Shown piece after piece: positions 7,388 through 15,962 of a stretch of DNA of 33,896 bases. The first letter of the stretch is position 1. Every line of letters starts with the position of its first letter. The notes beneath the pieces are model-generated. The model ran no database searches. It had not been told where the DNA came from and saw only the letters and a list, made by a program, of their open reading frames with translations. Both the position numbers and the translations under genes were made by a program. The DNA is from Bacteroidales bacterium (GTDB lineage Bacteria > Bacteroidota > Bacteroidia > Bacteroidales > P3): positions 1 to 33,896 of the forward strand of contig JAFZDP010000022.1 in NCBI GenBank assembly GCA_017561155.1, given 5' to 3'.

Positions 7388-9085
7388 ATGAAGAAATTAA
7401 TCGAATGCGTTCCTAATATCAGCGAAGGTCGCGACAGGAACATAATAAACCAAGTAACAGCCGAAATAGAAAAAGTAGAAGGTGTAAAACTATTGGATGT
7501 TGACCCGGGTGCAACAACAAACCGTACCGTTATCACTTTTGTAGGCGAACCGGAACCTGTATGCGAAGCTGCTTTCAGAGTAGTACGCAAAGCTGCAGAA
7601 CTAATAGATATGCGTAACCACCATGGTGATCACCCTCGTTTTGGTGCTACAGATGTTTGCCCTCTTATTCCGGTAGCAAACATATCGATGGAAGAAGTTG
7701 TAGAATATGCTCATAAATTAGGCGAACGTATCGGTAACGAATTAGATATTCCTGTATTCTGCTACGAAGATGCAGCTTACGAACCAAAACGTCGTAATTT
7801 GGCATCGTGCCGTAAAGGAGAATACGAAGGTCTTAAAGATAGAATATGCACCGAAGAATGGAAACCTGATTTCGGTCCATGTCAATTTACTAATCGTGTA
7901 GCTACAACAGGTGCTACTGCTGTAGGTGCTCGTGATTTCTTGGTAGCTATAAACTACAACCTAAACACTACATCTACACGTAGAGCTAACGCTATAGCTT
8001 TCGATGTAAGAGAAAAAGGACGTCCACAACGCGAAGGTGGTAAAGTGACTGGTAAACCTATGAAAGACGAAAACGGAAACACTATAATGATTCCGGGTAC
8101 TCTGAAAGGTACTAAAGCTATTGGTTGGTTTATCGAAGAATATGGTATAGCACAAGTATCGATGAATATTACCAACATTACTACTACTCCTGTACACGTA
8201 GCTTTCGAAGAAGTATGCAGCAAAGCAGCTGCTCGCGGAGTGAAAGTTACAGGTTGCGAAATAGTAGGATTGGTGCCTAAAAAAGTGTTGATTGAAGCCG
8301 GTAAATATTATTTGGCAAAACAACAACGCTCGTTGGGTATATCGGAAGAAGAAATAGTTAAGATAGCTATCAAATCGATGGGCTTAGACGATTTGAAACC
8401 TTTCGACCCACAAGAAAAAGTTATAGAATATGTACTAGAAGATAAAAACGTAAAACGTTTAGTAGATTTGACTTGTACTGGTTTTGCAAACGAAACAGCC
8501 AGCGAAAGCCCTGCACCAGGTGGTGGTTCTATATCTGCATACATGGGAGCTTTGGCAGCATCGTTGGCTACAATGGTAGCAAACTTGTCGTCGCACAAAC
8601 CTGGTTGGGACGATCGTTGGGAAGAATTCTCTAAATGGGCAGAAAAAGGTCAAGTGATAAAAGAAGAATTGCTTCATTTGGTTGACGAAGATACTAACGC
8701 TTTCAACCTTATTATGAATGCATTTGGATTGCCAAAGAAAACCGACGAAGAAAAAGCAGCTCGTACACAAGCTATACAAGACGCTACACGCTATGCAACT
8801 GAAGTGCCTTTCAAAACTATGAAGAAAGCTTTCGAAGCATTCGAAGTAGTACGCGCTATGGTTGAAATAGGAAATCCAAATAGCGTAACCGACGCGGGTG
8901 TTGGTGCATTGTGTGCTCGTTCGGCCGTTATAGGTGCTCACTTGAATGTGAAAATAAACGCTTCAAGCTTGAAAGATAAAGCTGTTGTTGATGCTATACT
9001 TGCCGAAGCTGCATCGATAGAAGCAGCTGCAATAGCAGAAGAACAAGCTCTATTAAAAATGGTAGAAGAAAAAATTAATGGATAA
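7388..9085 (+). CDS. ftcD: bifunctional glutamate formimidoyltransferase / formimidoyl-THF cyclodeaminase, 565 aa
   Basis: Moves the formimino group from N-formiminoglutamate (histidine degradation) to tetrahydrofolate, then deaminates it to methenyl-THF. The chosen start gives MKKLIECVPNISEGRDRN, the conserved family N-terminus. The frame is open further upstream to 7211, but that would run through the tRNA. The transferase part spans about 1-330 and includes HHGDHPRFGA, placing His82 at the same number as the catalytic His of mammalian FTCD. The cyclodeaminase part spans about 365-560 with SESPAPGGGSISAYMGA. Fusion in this order matches animal FTCD. No hut genes (hutH, hutU, hutI) lie nearby, so the rest of the pathway must be elsewhere. 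Confidence 0.95.
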   Translation: MKKLIECVPNISEGRDRNIINQVTAEIEKVEGVKLLDVDPGATTNRTVITFVGEPEPVCEAAFRVVRKAAELIDMRNHHGDHPRFGATDVCPLIPVANISMEEVVEYAHKLGERIGNELDIPVFCYEDAAYEPKRRNLASCRKGEYEGLKDRICTEEWKPDFGPCQFTNRVATTGATAVGARDFLVAINYNLNTTSTRRANAIAFDVREKGRPQREGGKVTGKPMKDENGNTIMIPGTLKGTKAIGWFIEEYGIAQVSMNITNITTTPVHVAFEEVCSKAAARGVKVTGCEIVGLVPKKVLIEAGKYYLAKQQRSLGISEEEIVKIAIKSMGLDDLKPFDPQEKVIEYVLEDKNVKRLVDLTCTGFANETASESPAPGGGSISAYMGALAASLATMVANLSSHKPGWDDRWEEFSKWAEKGQVIKEELLHLVDEDTNAFNLIMNAFGLPKKTDEEKAARTQAIQDATRYATEVPFKTMKKAFEAFEVVRAMVEIGNPNSVTDAGVGALCARSAVIGAHLNVKINASSLKDKAVVDAILAEAASIEAAAIAEEQALLKMVEEKING

Positions 9086-9114
9086 TAACAGACATTAATT
9101 ATACTACATACAAC

Positions 9115-9149
9115 AAAAGCGGTCTCTTAGATATAGGGAGACCGCTTTT
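9115..9149. terminator. bidirectional intrinsic terminator
   Basis: AAAAGCGGTCTC (9115-9126) pairs perfectly with GAGACCGCTTTT (9138-9149), 11-base loop. It separates ftcD (+) from the convergent hydrolase gene (-). Confidence 0.85.
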
Positions 9150-9180
9150 ACTATATTTATAAGTGTAAGATATACCGCTT

Positions 9181-10563
9181 TTACTTTTTGATGGTATTCA
9201 AAATCCAGTTGTGCATAATATTTAAAACAGTAGGAGCAAAGGTTTCTTCTATCATCATATATTCGTTGGTTCCACCGGTTTCGCAATTTTGGAATAGATG
9301 ATTTAGGTTGGGAAGTATCATAGTTTCGGCTCTGTTGTTGGTGCATTTTTTTATCGCATCGATGTTTTCTTGAGGAAGTACTTGGCAGTCTTTACTTCCG
9401 TTTAGAGCCAATATAGGACAAGTAGTTTTTGATAGATATTCGCATGGGTCTAGATATAAAAATGTTTTCATCCAATTTAGTTTTATAGTGTTGGCCAAAA
9501 CCATAACTGATTTTGGAGAGAAACCAATGGCACTACGTTCTTCCTTGCCGGTGGTGTATTTCTTTACTATTTTGTCTATTTCGGTCAGTAGATTGTTGTT
9601 GTCGGTAGTTTTAGGTAAGTCAAATACTTCGTTTAGTATAGTAATACGTTTATTTATCAAGCTGTCTGGCATATTGCCTATTTCGTATATTTTTCTGTTT
9701 TGTAAAAGAAGTGTTTCTTTACCATCTACTCCAGGACCGGCCAACATTATTATAAACGCGACCGAAGAGTTTTTAGATGCTACTATTGGTGCTATAAGTC
9801 CCCCTTCGCTATGGCCTATAAGTCCGATCTGAGTAGGGTTCACTTTGTGGTGTTTTTTTAGGAAGTTTATCATGTACTCTATATCGGTGGCCAAGTCGAA
9901 TGTGTTTGCATCAGTGTTGCCTACAGATTTTCCCATCCCTCTGTCGTCGCATCTTAGGGTGGCTATACCATTTTTAGCCATATAGTCGGCAATGACTTTA
10001 AAAGGTTTGTGTTTAAAAATCTCTTCGTCTCTATTTTGAGATCCCGAACCCGTAATAAGTATGGCTACAGGAAATTTGTCTCCATTTTTAGGATAGGTAA
10101 GAGTGCCGGCAAGTTTGGTGTTGTCGGTTGTATTTTCTATGGCTACTTCCTCTTCTATATAGTCAAACGGTGGCATTGGCTCTTGTGGTCGTTTTACTTC
10201 AAGTAAGCCATCGGTAGGCTTTAGTGTGATAGGCATTTTACTGCCGTATTGTTGTATATATCCCGCAAATGTAGAGTCTGTATTGTTGTACTTTAGTGTG
10301 GCTTTAAAATTTATACTTTTTATAGTGATAAAAACGGAGTCGGTTGTTATTCTGAACGAACTAGGTACTAGTTTATTTTGACTCTGCATTGGACTATACA
10401 ACATTGGGACAATGGATGAGTCTGCCTGTTTTTCGAAGTGTAGGTTTAGTGGGAGAGAGGCTTCTTCTAAAATACCAAACCAATAACGATTTTCGAAACT
10501 ATTCTGAGCTATAATACTGCTGAAAATAGTGGTACAAACAAATAGAGTTATTATCTTTTTCAT
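9181..10563 (-). CDS. secreted alpha/beta hydrolase, 460 aa
   Basis: Signal peptide MKKIITLFVCTTIFSSIIAQ, cleaved around Gln20. An all-beta-looking N-terminal domain (about 25-120) precedes the hydrolase fold (about 140-460). The glycine-rich oxyanion strand is TGSGSQNRDE. The nucleophile elbow is GHSEGG (Ser252), the acid probably Asp in NGSKDCQV, the His in NLNHLF. This matches Bacteroidota periplasmic esterase/serine-aminopeptidase-like proteins; the substrate cannot be deduced. It ends the minus-strand series and lies 66 bases after the PepSY-like gene, so it may be cotranscribed with it. Confidence 0.85.
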   Translation of the reverse strand: MKKIITLFVCTTIFSSIIAQNSFENRYWFGILEEASLPLNLHFEKQADSSIVPMLYSPMQSQNKLVPSSFRITTDSVFITIKSINFKATLKYNNTDSTFAGYIQQYGSKMPITLKPTDGLLEVKRPQEPMPPFDYIEEEVAIENTTDNTKLAGTLTYPKNGDKFPVAILITGSGSQNRDEEIFKHKPFKVIADYMAKNGIATLRCDDRGMGKSVGNTDANTFDLATDIEYMINFLKKHHKVNPTQIGLIGHSEGGLIAPIVASKNSSVAFIIMLAGPGVDGKETLLLQNRKIYEIGNMPDSLINKRITILNEVFDLPKTTDNNNLLTEIDKIVKKYTTGKEERSAIGFSPKSVMVLANTIKLNWMKTFLYLDPCEYLSKTTCPILALNGSKDCQVLPQENIDAIKKCTNNRAETMILPNLNHLFQNCETGGTNEYMMIEETFAPTVLNIMHNWILNTIKK

Positions 10564-10629
10564 GATTAAGGAATTTGTATATAAATAATAGGACTGATAG
10601 TTTTGCTATCAACCCCGTTATTTAAAAGA

Positions 10630-11097
10630 TTATTTTTTCGATTGTTCGTCAATAAATTTTCCGTCTATTTCAAAGTTGAGAACTTTTTCGTCTTTGGTCC
10701 AGAATAAAAATTTCTTTGCAACTTCTACTTGATATGTCTTTTTATTTCTGATGTCTAATATGTATATCTTTTTAATTTTGTATTTAGACATATTTTCTTC
10801 TACATATTTTTTTATAGTTTGAGGAGTGTATTCAGTGTTTACAATCCAACGAGTTTCTACTCCTTTGTTAGAGAAACGTACAGAAACTTCGTTTTTGTTT
10901 TGGTTTACAAAATCCACATCGTACACAAGCGAATCTACCTTTGTCCAACTAGCTTTTTCTACATTAGGATAGCTTTTTTTGAAGTCTTTCACATAGCGTT
11001 CCGGTACTTCTTTTTCCATTACAGGTTCTGATTTTTGAGCCAAAACCATAGTTTGGCTAGCTAATACTATTGCTACAATTGCAAATAACTTTCTCAT
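10630..11097 (-). CDS. periplasmic PepSY-like protein, 155 aa
   Basis: Signal peptide MRKLFAIVAIVLASQTMVLAQ. The mature part resembles the PepSY-like/beta-lactamase-inhibitor-like family (PF11396) common in Bacteroidota: V-P-x-x-V-x-x-x-F-x-x-x-Y-P near the start, then W-x-K-x-x-x-x-Y-x-V-D-F strands. The C-terminal half (KYKIKKIYILDIRNKKTYQV) looks like a second related unit. Function is unknown; such proteins are thought to bind or inhibit peptides or proteases. Its own -7 box lies at 11140-11147. Confidence 0.75.
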   Translation of the reverse strand: MRKLFAIVAIVLASQTMVLAQKSEPVMEKEVPERYVKDFKKSYPNVEKASWTKVDSLVYDVDFVNQNKNEVSVRFSNKGVETRWIVNTEYTPQTIKKYVEENMSKYKIKKIYILDIRNKKTYQVEVAKKFLFWTKDEKVLNFEIDGKFIDEQSKK

Positions 11098-11139
11098 ATT
11101 CTATTTATTAATATTGTTATATAATTCTGTTTTCAATGG

Positions 11140-11147
11140 CAAATATA
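11140..11147 (-). promoter_or_regulatory. -7 box for PepSY-like gene (TATATTTG on minus)
   Basis: CAAATATA on the plus strand reads TATATTTG on the minus strand, 43 bases upstream of the start at 11097. No clear -33 TTTG is seen at the usual spacing. Confidence 0.5.
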
Positions 11148-11188
11148 CATTTTATTTTTTATATAGTGAAATTTTATGTGATGTTTTT

Positions 11189-11977
11189 TTATATCATCTG
11201 TCCAAATATCGACTTTAAATCTATAATATTGAATAGCATTAGTGCTGTAAGTATAATTACACAAACCGATATCCACTTTACGAATGTTGCACCTTTTTTT
11301 ATTCCTAACAATGTTCCAGAAACCGATCCTATTACGCATCCTATCCCATGTAGCACTCCAAAGTCCCATCGTATTATTCCCTTTTGAGCGAAAACACCTA
11401 TCGATACAATTGTGTATATAAGCATTATAAATACTTTAGAGGCATTGGTTTTCACTAAGCTATATCCTACGCAACTAACACCGGCCATTATCAAAAAGAA
11501 ACCGGTACCTACCTGTATAAAACCGCCATAAATACCTATCATCAAATAAACTAAAAATTGTTTTATCGATAGTTTTTTATCTATTTTTTCTATGTTATCT
11601 GTGGCTAATTTTTGAGGTTTGTAGAATAGAAATATAATCATCAAGATTAGTACGCAAAGCAGTGTGTACTTTATGACGGTAGCAGTGGCATGTGCAGCCA
11701 TTTGTGCTCCAATAAAAGCACCTATTGTTGTAGGTATGGCTAGTAGTAGAGCTTTTTTATAGTCTAGTACTTTTTTGCTATGGTATGTTATCGATGATGA
11801 AATAGATTGTATAAGAACGCCAACTCTATTTGTAGCATTTACCACATCGACAGGAAGCCCTAGAGCAAGGTATATAGATATTGAAATTGCTGTGCCACCG
11901 GCCGACAAAGTATTTATAAATCCTACTATAAGTCCGGATACAATCAACAGTATTGCAATGGGTAATGTTAGTGTCAT
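11189..11977 (-). CDS. TauE/SafE-family membrane permease, 262 aa
   Basis: Nearly the whole protein is hydrophobic, with about 7-8 predicted membrane helices in two halves. Each half has a glycine-rich segment typical of the family (VGFINTLSAGGTAISI near 20; IGIYGGFIQVGTGFFLIM near 150). TauE/SafE proteins export or import sulfur-containing organic anions such as sulfite or sulfoacetate; the substrate here is unknown. It begins 16 bases after the stop of coaD and is probably cotranscribed with it. Confidence 0.85.
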   Translation of the reverse strand: MTLTLPIAILLIVSGLIVGFINTLSAGGTAISISIYLALGLPVDVVNATNRVGVLIQSISSSITYHSKKVLDYKKALLLAIPTTIGAFIGAQMAAHATATVIKYTLLCVLILMIIFLFYKPQKLATDNIEKIDKKLSIKQFLVYLMIGIYGGFIQVGTGFFLIMAGVSCVGYSLVKTNASKVFIMLIYTIVSIGVFAQKGIIRWDFGVLHGIGCVIGSVSGTLLGIKKGATFVKWISVCVIILTALMLFNIIDLKSIFGQMI

Positions 11978-11993
11978 TTAAAAAATAGAGTTA

Positions 11994-12458
11994 TCAAAAA
12001 TCCATTCTAATATTTTCGGGTAGAAATCTTTTTACATCTCCACCAAAGTTCATAATTTCTCTTATGAATGATGAGTTGATAGATGTATATTGAGGTTCAG
12101 TAAGTAGAAATATAGTTTCGATTTCAGGACATATTTCTGTATTTATCAAGGCAATATTTTGTTCGTACTGAAAATCTATGCTGTTTCTGAGTCCTCTGAT
12201 TATGTATTTGGCATTTTTTTGTTTGCAATAGTCTACAGTAAGCATATTGTATACATCTACTTTTACTTTTTCAATGCCTTCAAATGTTTTTTCAATCCAT
12301 TGTTTTCTTTTCTCTATTGGAAACATGCACTTCTTTTGGGTGTTGTCTCCAATAGCTATTATCACTTCGTCGAAAAGTGGTAGGCTACGAAGTACTATCG
12401 ATTGATGTCCGATGGTAATAGGGTCGAACGAACCCGGAAAAATAGCAATACGTTTCAT
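11994..12458 (-). CDS. coaD: phosphopantetheine adenylyltransferase CoaD, 154 aa
   Basis: Transfers AMP from ATP to 4'-phosphopantetheine, the penultimate step of coenzyme A synthesis. The N-terminus MKRIAIFPGSFDPITIGH carries the nucleotidyltransferase (T/H)xGH motif. Lys41-region residues (TQKKCMFPIEKRKQWI), the RGLRNSIDFQYE segment and the C-terminal SSFIRE motif are all present. Normal family length. It starts 4 bases after the stop of the outer-membrane protein gene, so translation is likely coupled. Confidence 0.95.
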   Translation of the reverse strand: MKRIAIFPGSFDPITIGHQSIVLRSLPLFDEVIIAIGDNTQKKCMFPIEKRKQWIEKTFEGIEKVKVDVYNMLTVDYCKQKNAKYIIRGLRNSIDFQYEQNIALINTEICPEIETIFLLTEPQYTSINSSFIREIMNFGGDVKRFLPENIRMDF

Positions 12459-12462
12459 GATG

Positions 12463-13137
12463 TTATCTTCTTTTTTTTCCTTTCTTTGTTTTTTTGCTCG
12501 TATCTTTGTCGTTGAATACCCAAATCAATCGTGCCGATAAAGAACTATTGTATGCATCTTGTATCTCTGTACTGTTGTAGTATGTAAACAACCAATCTTT
12601 CTTGATAGGTAAAAGAGACATTTGGTAACGAAAATTGAACTTTAAGTTTTTCCATAATCTAAATCTGATATCGGCAACAAAAGACAAATCGTTTTTTAGG
12701 AAGTCTTTTTTCTCAAAATCTGTTATTATAGTAGTTACTCCGGTAGCGTCCCAAGCTGCTTTTTCAGTATAGTTTAGCAGTCTGCCGTATACAGCACCTA
12801 GTCCGAATGTCCAACCTCCGATTGGATCTTCAAAATGTGCCATAACCGGTATTTCTATGTATGGCAATGTCGCATTATAGTGGTATGGGTACGATTTTTC
12901 GTATGCTCCATATTGAGAGTATTTGGTTTCTACACTGACTAGCCAATTCTCGTTTTTGCTTATGGGAATCATCGTACCTACACTAGCTGTAAGTCCTGCT
13001 TTTTTGAATCCAAAAACTTCGTCGCCATTAATTTGGCTTAGATTTCCCCCTGCCGAAACAAATGCTCTGATTGTTTGTCCGCAAACATCGGTCGATAAGC
13101 CTGCTGCGATACATAGTATTATTAAAAGTTTTTTCAT
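12463..13137 (-). CDS. outer-membrane beta-barrel protein, 224 aa
   Basis: Signal peptide MKKLLIILCIAAGLSTDVCGQ is followed by alternating strand patterns starting IRAFVSAGGNLSQINGDEV. This is the pattern of the small OprF/OmpX-like PF13568 barrels of Bacteroidota. Several strands end in aromatic residues (WTFGLGAVYG, LKFNFRYQMSL). The last strand (SLSARLIWVFN) is followed by a lysine-rich tail KDTSKKTKKGKKRR, unusual after a final barrel strand. Role unknown. First gene of a likely barrel-coaD-permease unit. Confidence 0.75.
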   Translation of the reverse strand: MKKLLIILCIAAGLSTDVCGQTIRAFVSAGGNLSQINGDEVFGFKKAGLTASVGTMIPISKNENWLVSVETKYSQYGAYEKSYPYHYNATLPYIEIPVMAHFEDPIGGWTFGLGAVYGRLLNYTEKAAWDATGVTTIITDFEKKDFLKNDLSFVADIRFRLWKNLKFNFRYQMSLLPIKKDWLFTYYNSTEIQDAYNSSLSARLIWVFNDKDTSKKTKKGKKRR

Positions 13138-13233
13138 GCTGATTGCTTTGTATGTTTAGTATATTATCTAACGAATAACGTTATATTGCTAAAAAAAGTA
13201 TAATAGGGTTGTGATTTTTGTAGTCGAAAAAAT

Positions 13234-13264
13234 AAACCGCTCTCCTGTGTCGGGAAAGCGGTTT
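13234..13264 (-). terminator. intrinsic terminator of kamD
   Basis: AAACCGCT (13234-13241) pairs with AGCGGTTT (13257-13264), 15-base loop. On the minus strand the hairpin is followed by an ATTTTTT run. It lies just past the kamD stop and separates kamD from the barrel-coaD unit. Confidence 0.75.
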
Positions 13265-13288
13265 TGATATATAAACATAAGATTATTA

Positions 13289-14845
13289 TTATTTCTTTCC
13301 TTTCATCAAGTCAACAAATGGATTGAAATAGTTTGCACCTTTTTCGGTTACACCGTCTAAGCCTTTACCACCATTTATAGGACGTTTTACACCGCCAAAT
13401 ATACCTTTTTCCAATGCAGTAAACAATCCTTCTTTTTCCATATTTTCAAGTAGGGCAGTAGCATTGTCAAGAACTTCTTTAGCACGTGTTTTTATTATAC
13501 CACCTTCTTTGAATTCCACTTCGTCGCCGATGTTTTTCATGTTTCCGAATATGTATTTAGCATTTTCGATAGATAGGTATCGGTCGCTCATAAATGGAGT
13601 GTGGATAGCTTCAGTTGGCATACCCAAAAGTTGTAGTCCTTGGTTAGTCCATATTCCTATCATGTTGAACAAAGCATCTTGTACGTTGCCTTTAAATATA
13701 TTTCCTGTCATGTATTTTGTAGGAGGCATATATTTAAGAGGTGCTTTTGGGAATATTTCTCGTATCATTTGAGCTTGTGCCAATTCGTATAAGAAACCAT
13801 TTTCCAAATCCGGATTCATTTCGAAAGCGTGGCCAAGACCCATTTGTTCTTCAGGTAATCCTGCCAATAAAGCAAGCTGTTCGTTGATAAGGTCGGAAGC
13901 CAATACAGTGTGAGCTTCGTCGTAGGCATCAGCAGTAGTTAGATAGTTGTCTTCACCTGTGTTTATTATAACACCTGCAAAACCGTTGATGATACGCGAG
14001 AAGTATTGGTCAACAAGTGTACGTTGCATATTGATGTCACGGAACAAAATACCATACAAAGCGTCGTTTAGCATCACGTCTAGACCTTCCAAAGCTCCCA
14101 TAGCAGCTATTTCCGGCATACACAATCCCGAGCAGTAGTTGCATAAGCGTATGTATCGTCCTACTTCTTCGCCAACTTCGTCCAATGCTTTACGCATTAT
14201 ACGGAAGTTTTCTTGTGTAGCAAAAGTGCCACCAAAACCTTCGGTAGTAGCTCCGTAAGGTACATAGTCCAAAAGGCTTTGTCCGGTAGTACGTATTACG
14301 GCTATAATGTCAGCACCTTGTCTAGCACCGGCTTGAGCTTGTAGTACGTCTTCGTATATATTTCCGGTAGCAACTATTATATATAAGTATGGTTTACTTC
14401 CTTCACCTATAGTGTCGATATATTTTTCTCTTCTCAAGCGGTTGTTGCGTATGCGTTCTATAGTGCTGTTTATTGTAGGTTGAAGTGTTTGTTTTATTTC
14501 TTCTATTCCATGTATAGGAAGTTGGGTGATATCCAATTTTCCTTCAGCTATTTGTTCTGCTATGGCTTGTGCCGATAGTTTAGTTTCGCATATTGCATTA
14601 CCAATGTAGAACATTACACCTTGATTCAACACACCTTTACTTTTAAGGTCTTCTACTACAACGTTTGGTAGTGGAACATCATTGCTGTCTACTCCGTCGA
14701 TGCCAAGCAAACGACACAATGTGCGTTCTACTGCCACTGTGGTATAATTTTCAACAAAATCTTGTACCTGATTGGCTATATTGCGTGCTTTACCGCGTGC
14801 ATACTCTACTTTTTCAAAGTTTATGCCTACTTTACTCTTTTGCAT
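13289..14845 (-). CDS. kamD: lysine 5,6-aminomutase alpha subunit KamD, 518 aa
   Basis: Large subunit of the adenosylcobalamin- and PLP-dependent D-lysine/beta-lysine 5,6-aminomutase of lysine fermentation. The sequence is co-linear with KamD over its full usual length, including the barrel segment ATGNIYEDVLQAQAGARQGA, IAVIRTTGQSLLDYVPYGAT and the C-terminal FGGVKRPINGGKGLDGV. The beta subunit (KamE), which supplies the Rossmann B12 domain and the PLP lysine, is normally encoded next to it. Here the downstream neighbour is a terminator and an outer-membrane barrel, and upstream is a BtuF-like gene. KamD alone should not be active, so kamE must lie elsewhere or be lost. Its own promoter (14933-14964) supports expression. 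Confidence 0.93.
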   Translation of the reverse strand: MQKSKVGINFEKVEYARGKARNIANQVQDFVENYTTVAVERTLCRLLGIDGVDSNDVPLPNVVVEDLKSKGVLNQGVMFYIGNAICETKLSAQAIAEQIAEGKLDITQLPIHGIEEIKQTLQPTINSTIERIRNNRLRREKYIDTIGEGSKPYLYIIVATGNIYEDVLQAQAGARQGADIIAVIRTTGQSLLDYVPYGATTEGFGGTFATQENFRIMRKALDEVGEEVGRYIRLCNYCSGLCMPEIAAMGALEGLDVMLNDALYGILFRDINMQRTLVDQYFSRIINGFAGVIINTGEDNYLTTADAYDEAHTVLASDLINEQLALLAGLPEEQMGLGHAFEMNPDLENGFLYELAQAQMIREIFPKAPLKYMPPTKYMTGNIFKGNVQDALFNMIGIWTNQGLQLLGMPTEAIHTPFMSDRYLSIENAKYIFGNMKNIGDEVEFKEGGIIKTRAKEVLDNATALLENMEKEGLFTALEKGIFGGVKRPINGGKGLDGVTEKGANYFNPFVDLMKGKK

Positions 14846-14932
14846 AGTTCTTATTTATAATTTTTAATATCAATAACATACATTGGGTTGGAAACTATAA
14901 AATATTTTCAATGTCTCCAACAAATTCGTTTG

Positions 14933-14964
14933 CAAAGATACATTATTTTTTTCAAATATACAAA
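14933..14964 (-). promoter_or_regulatory. kamD promoter
   Basis: On the minus strand TTTG (14964-14961) and TATCTTTG (14940-14933) are 20 bases apart, a near-perfect Bacteroidota promoter about 88 bases before the kamD start. I looked for a cobalamin riboswitch in this leader and saw none. Confidence 0.75.
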
Positions 14965-15035
14965 TTCTTTTGCTGTATACTTTTTCTAGTGCAGCAAATA
15001 TTCATTTAGGTATCTTTTTTGTGGATATATTGCCT

Positions 15036-15953
15036 CTATTTATCGGCGTTGTGAGTGGTATTGTAGATATACAATAGCCCGTCGATGTTTCTCGGTACTT
15101 GTAGGTCTATATACGCACTTTCTATTGGTATTACATTGCCATTTTTTACTGCCTTTAGGTAGGTGTATGGCTCTGTTTGGCAAAACTGTTTTATGTCCTC
15201 TTTGCGGATAAAAATATAATCAGGATCGGCGTTCAATAGTGCTTCGGTGCTATAGTTCCATCCTACAATATCTTTTGCCACATTACTAAGTCCGCAAATG
15301 GTAAAAATATCGTTGATAAAGGTGTTCCCACCGGCTGTAAAATTGCCACCCTTTCCATAGCCTACCACATAGTACACTGTAGCTTTGGTGTCTTGGTGTA
15401 TGGTGGTGTTTCTTATCTCGTCTGTTTTTTGTTGTAGGTTGGCATTTAGTTGTTTTGCTTCTTCTTTCTTGTTGCACAATGTGCCTATGCGTTCTATATT
15501 GTCGAATAATGCGTCGAAGTGTTCTTTTTCGCGTATTGCCACCAATGGTATTCCCGCTTTGGATATTAGGTTTACAGTGTTTTCTGGCACCATAGAGCCT
15601 ATCAAAACCAAATCTGGGTAAAGCGATAGTAGTTTTTCTACATTCAGATTGTTTATTCCTCCTATGCTCTCAATGCTTTCGACCTCCGGTGGAAAGTTGC
15701 AAAAATCGGTTCGTCCTACCAATTTGTCCGATGCATCTATTGCAAAAATTATCTCGGTTATAGCAGGCGACACCGAAACAATCCGCTTTGGATTGTTGGG
15801 TACATTTACTACTCTGTCGTAGTCGTCGACAAAAAGGAAGTAGTCGTCTTGCTTGTTGGTGGTGCTTTGTTGGCACGACACTATCAATAGCAAAAATCCC
15901 AATAGTCCAAAGCGGATTAGTGTTTTATATGTACAAAAAACGTATTTGAACAT
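15036..15953 (-). CDS. btuF: BtuF-like ABC-transporter substrate-binding lipoprotein, 305 aa
   Basis: A hydrophobic segment ends in lipobox IVSC (Cys27), so it is an envelope-anchored lipoprotein. The mature domain is a helical-backbone metal/cofactor receptor: PKRIVSVSPAITEIIFAI, GRTDFCNFP and IGGINNLNVEKLLSLYPDLV are typical of BtuF/FecB-type binding proteins, closest to the B12-binding BtuF pattern. No permease or ATPase gene (btuC, btuD) is adjacent. It starts 9 bases after fabG stops and is followed by kamD, whose enzyme needs adenosylcobalamin, which supports a B12 role. Iron-chelate or haem binding remains possible. Confidence 0.78.
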   Translation of the reverse strand: MFKYVFCTYKTLIRFGLLGFLLLIVSCQQSTTNKQDDYFLFVDDYDRVVNVPNNPKRIVSVSPAITEIIFAIDASDKLVGRTDFCNFPPEVESIESIGGINNLNVEKLLSLYPDLVLIGSMVPENTVNLISKAGIPLVAIREKEHFDALFDNIERIGTLCNKKEEAKQLNANLQQKTDEIRNTTIHQDTKATVYYVVGYGKGGNFTAGGNTFINDIFTICGLSNVAKDIVGWNYSTEALLNADPDYIFIRKEDIKQFCQTEPYTYLKAVKNGNVIPIESAYIDLQVPRNIDGLLYIYNTTHNADK

Positions 15954-15962
15954 ATGTTTTTT

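Noticed and set aside
10595..10611. TGATAG/CTATCA mini-hairpin between the PepSY-like and hydrolase genes
   Set aside because: Six-base stem without a T run; too weak to call a terminator or attenuator.
14846..15035. Cobalamin riboswitch upstream of kamD or near the btuF-like gene
   Set aside because: No recognisable B12-box or the expected multi-helix layout; the kamD leader is short and AT-rich.
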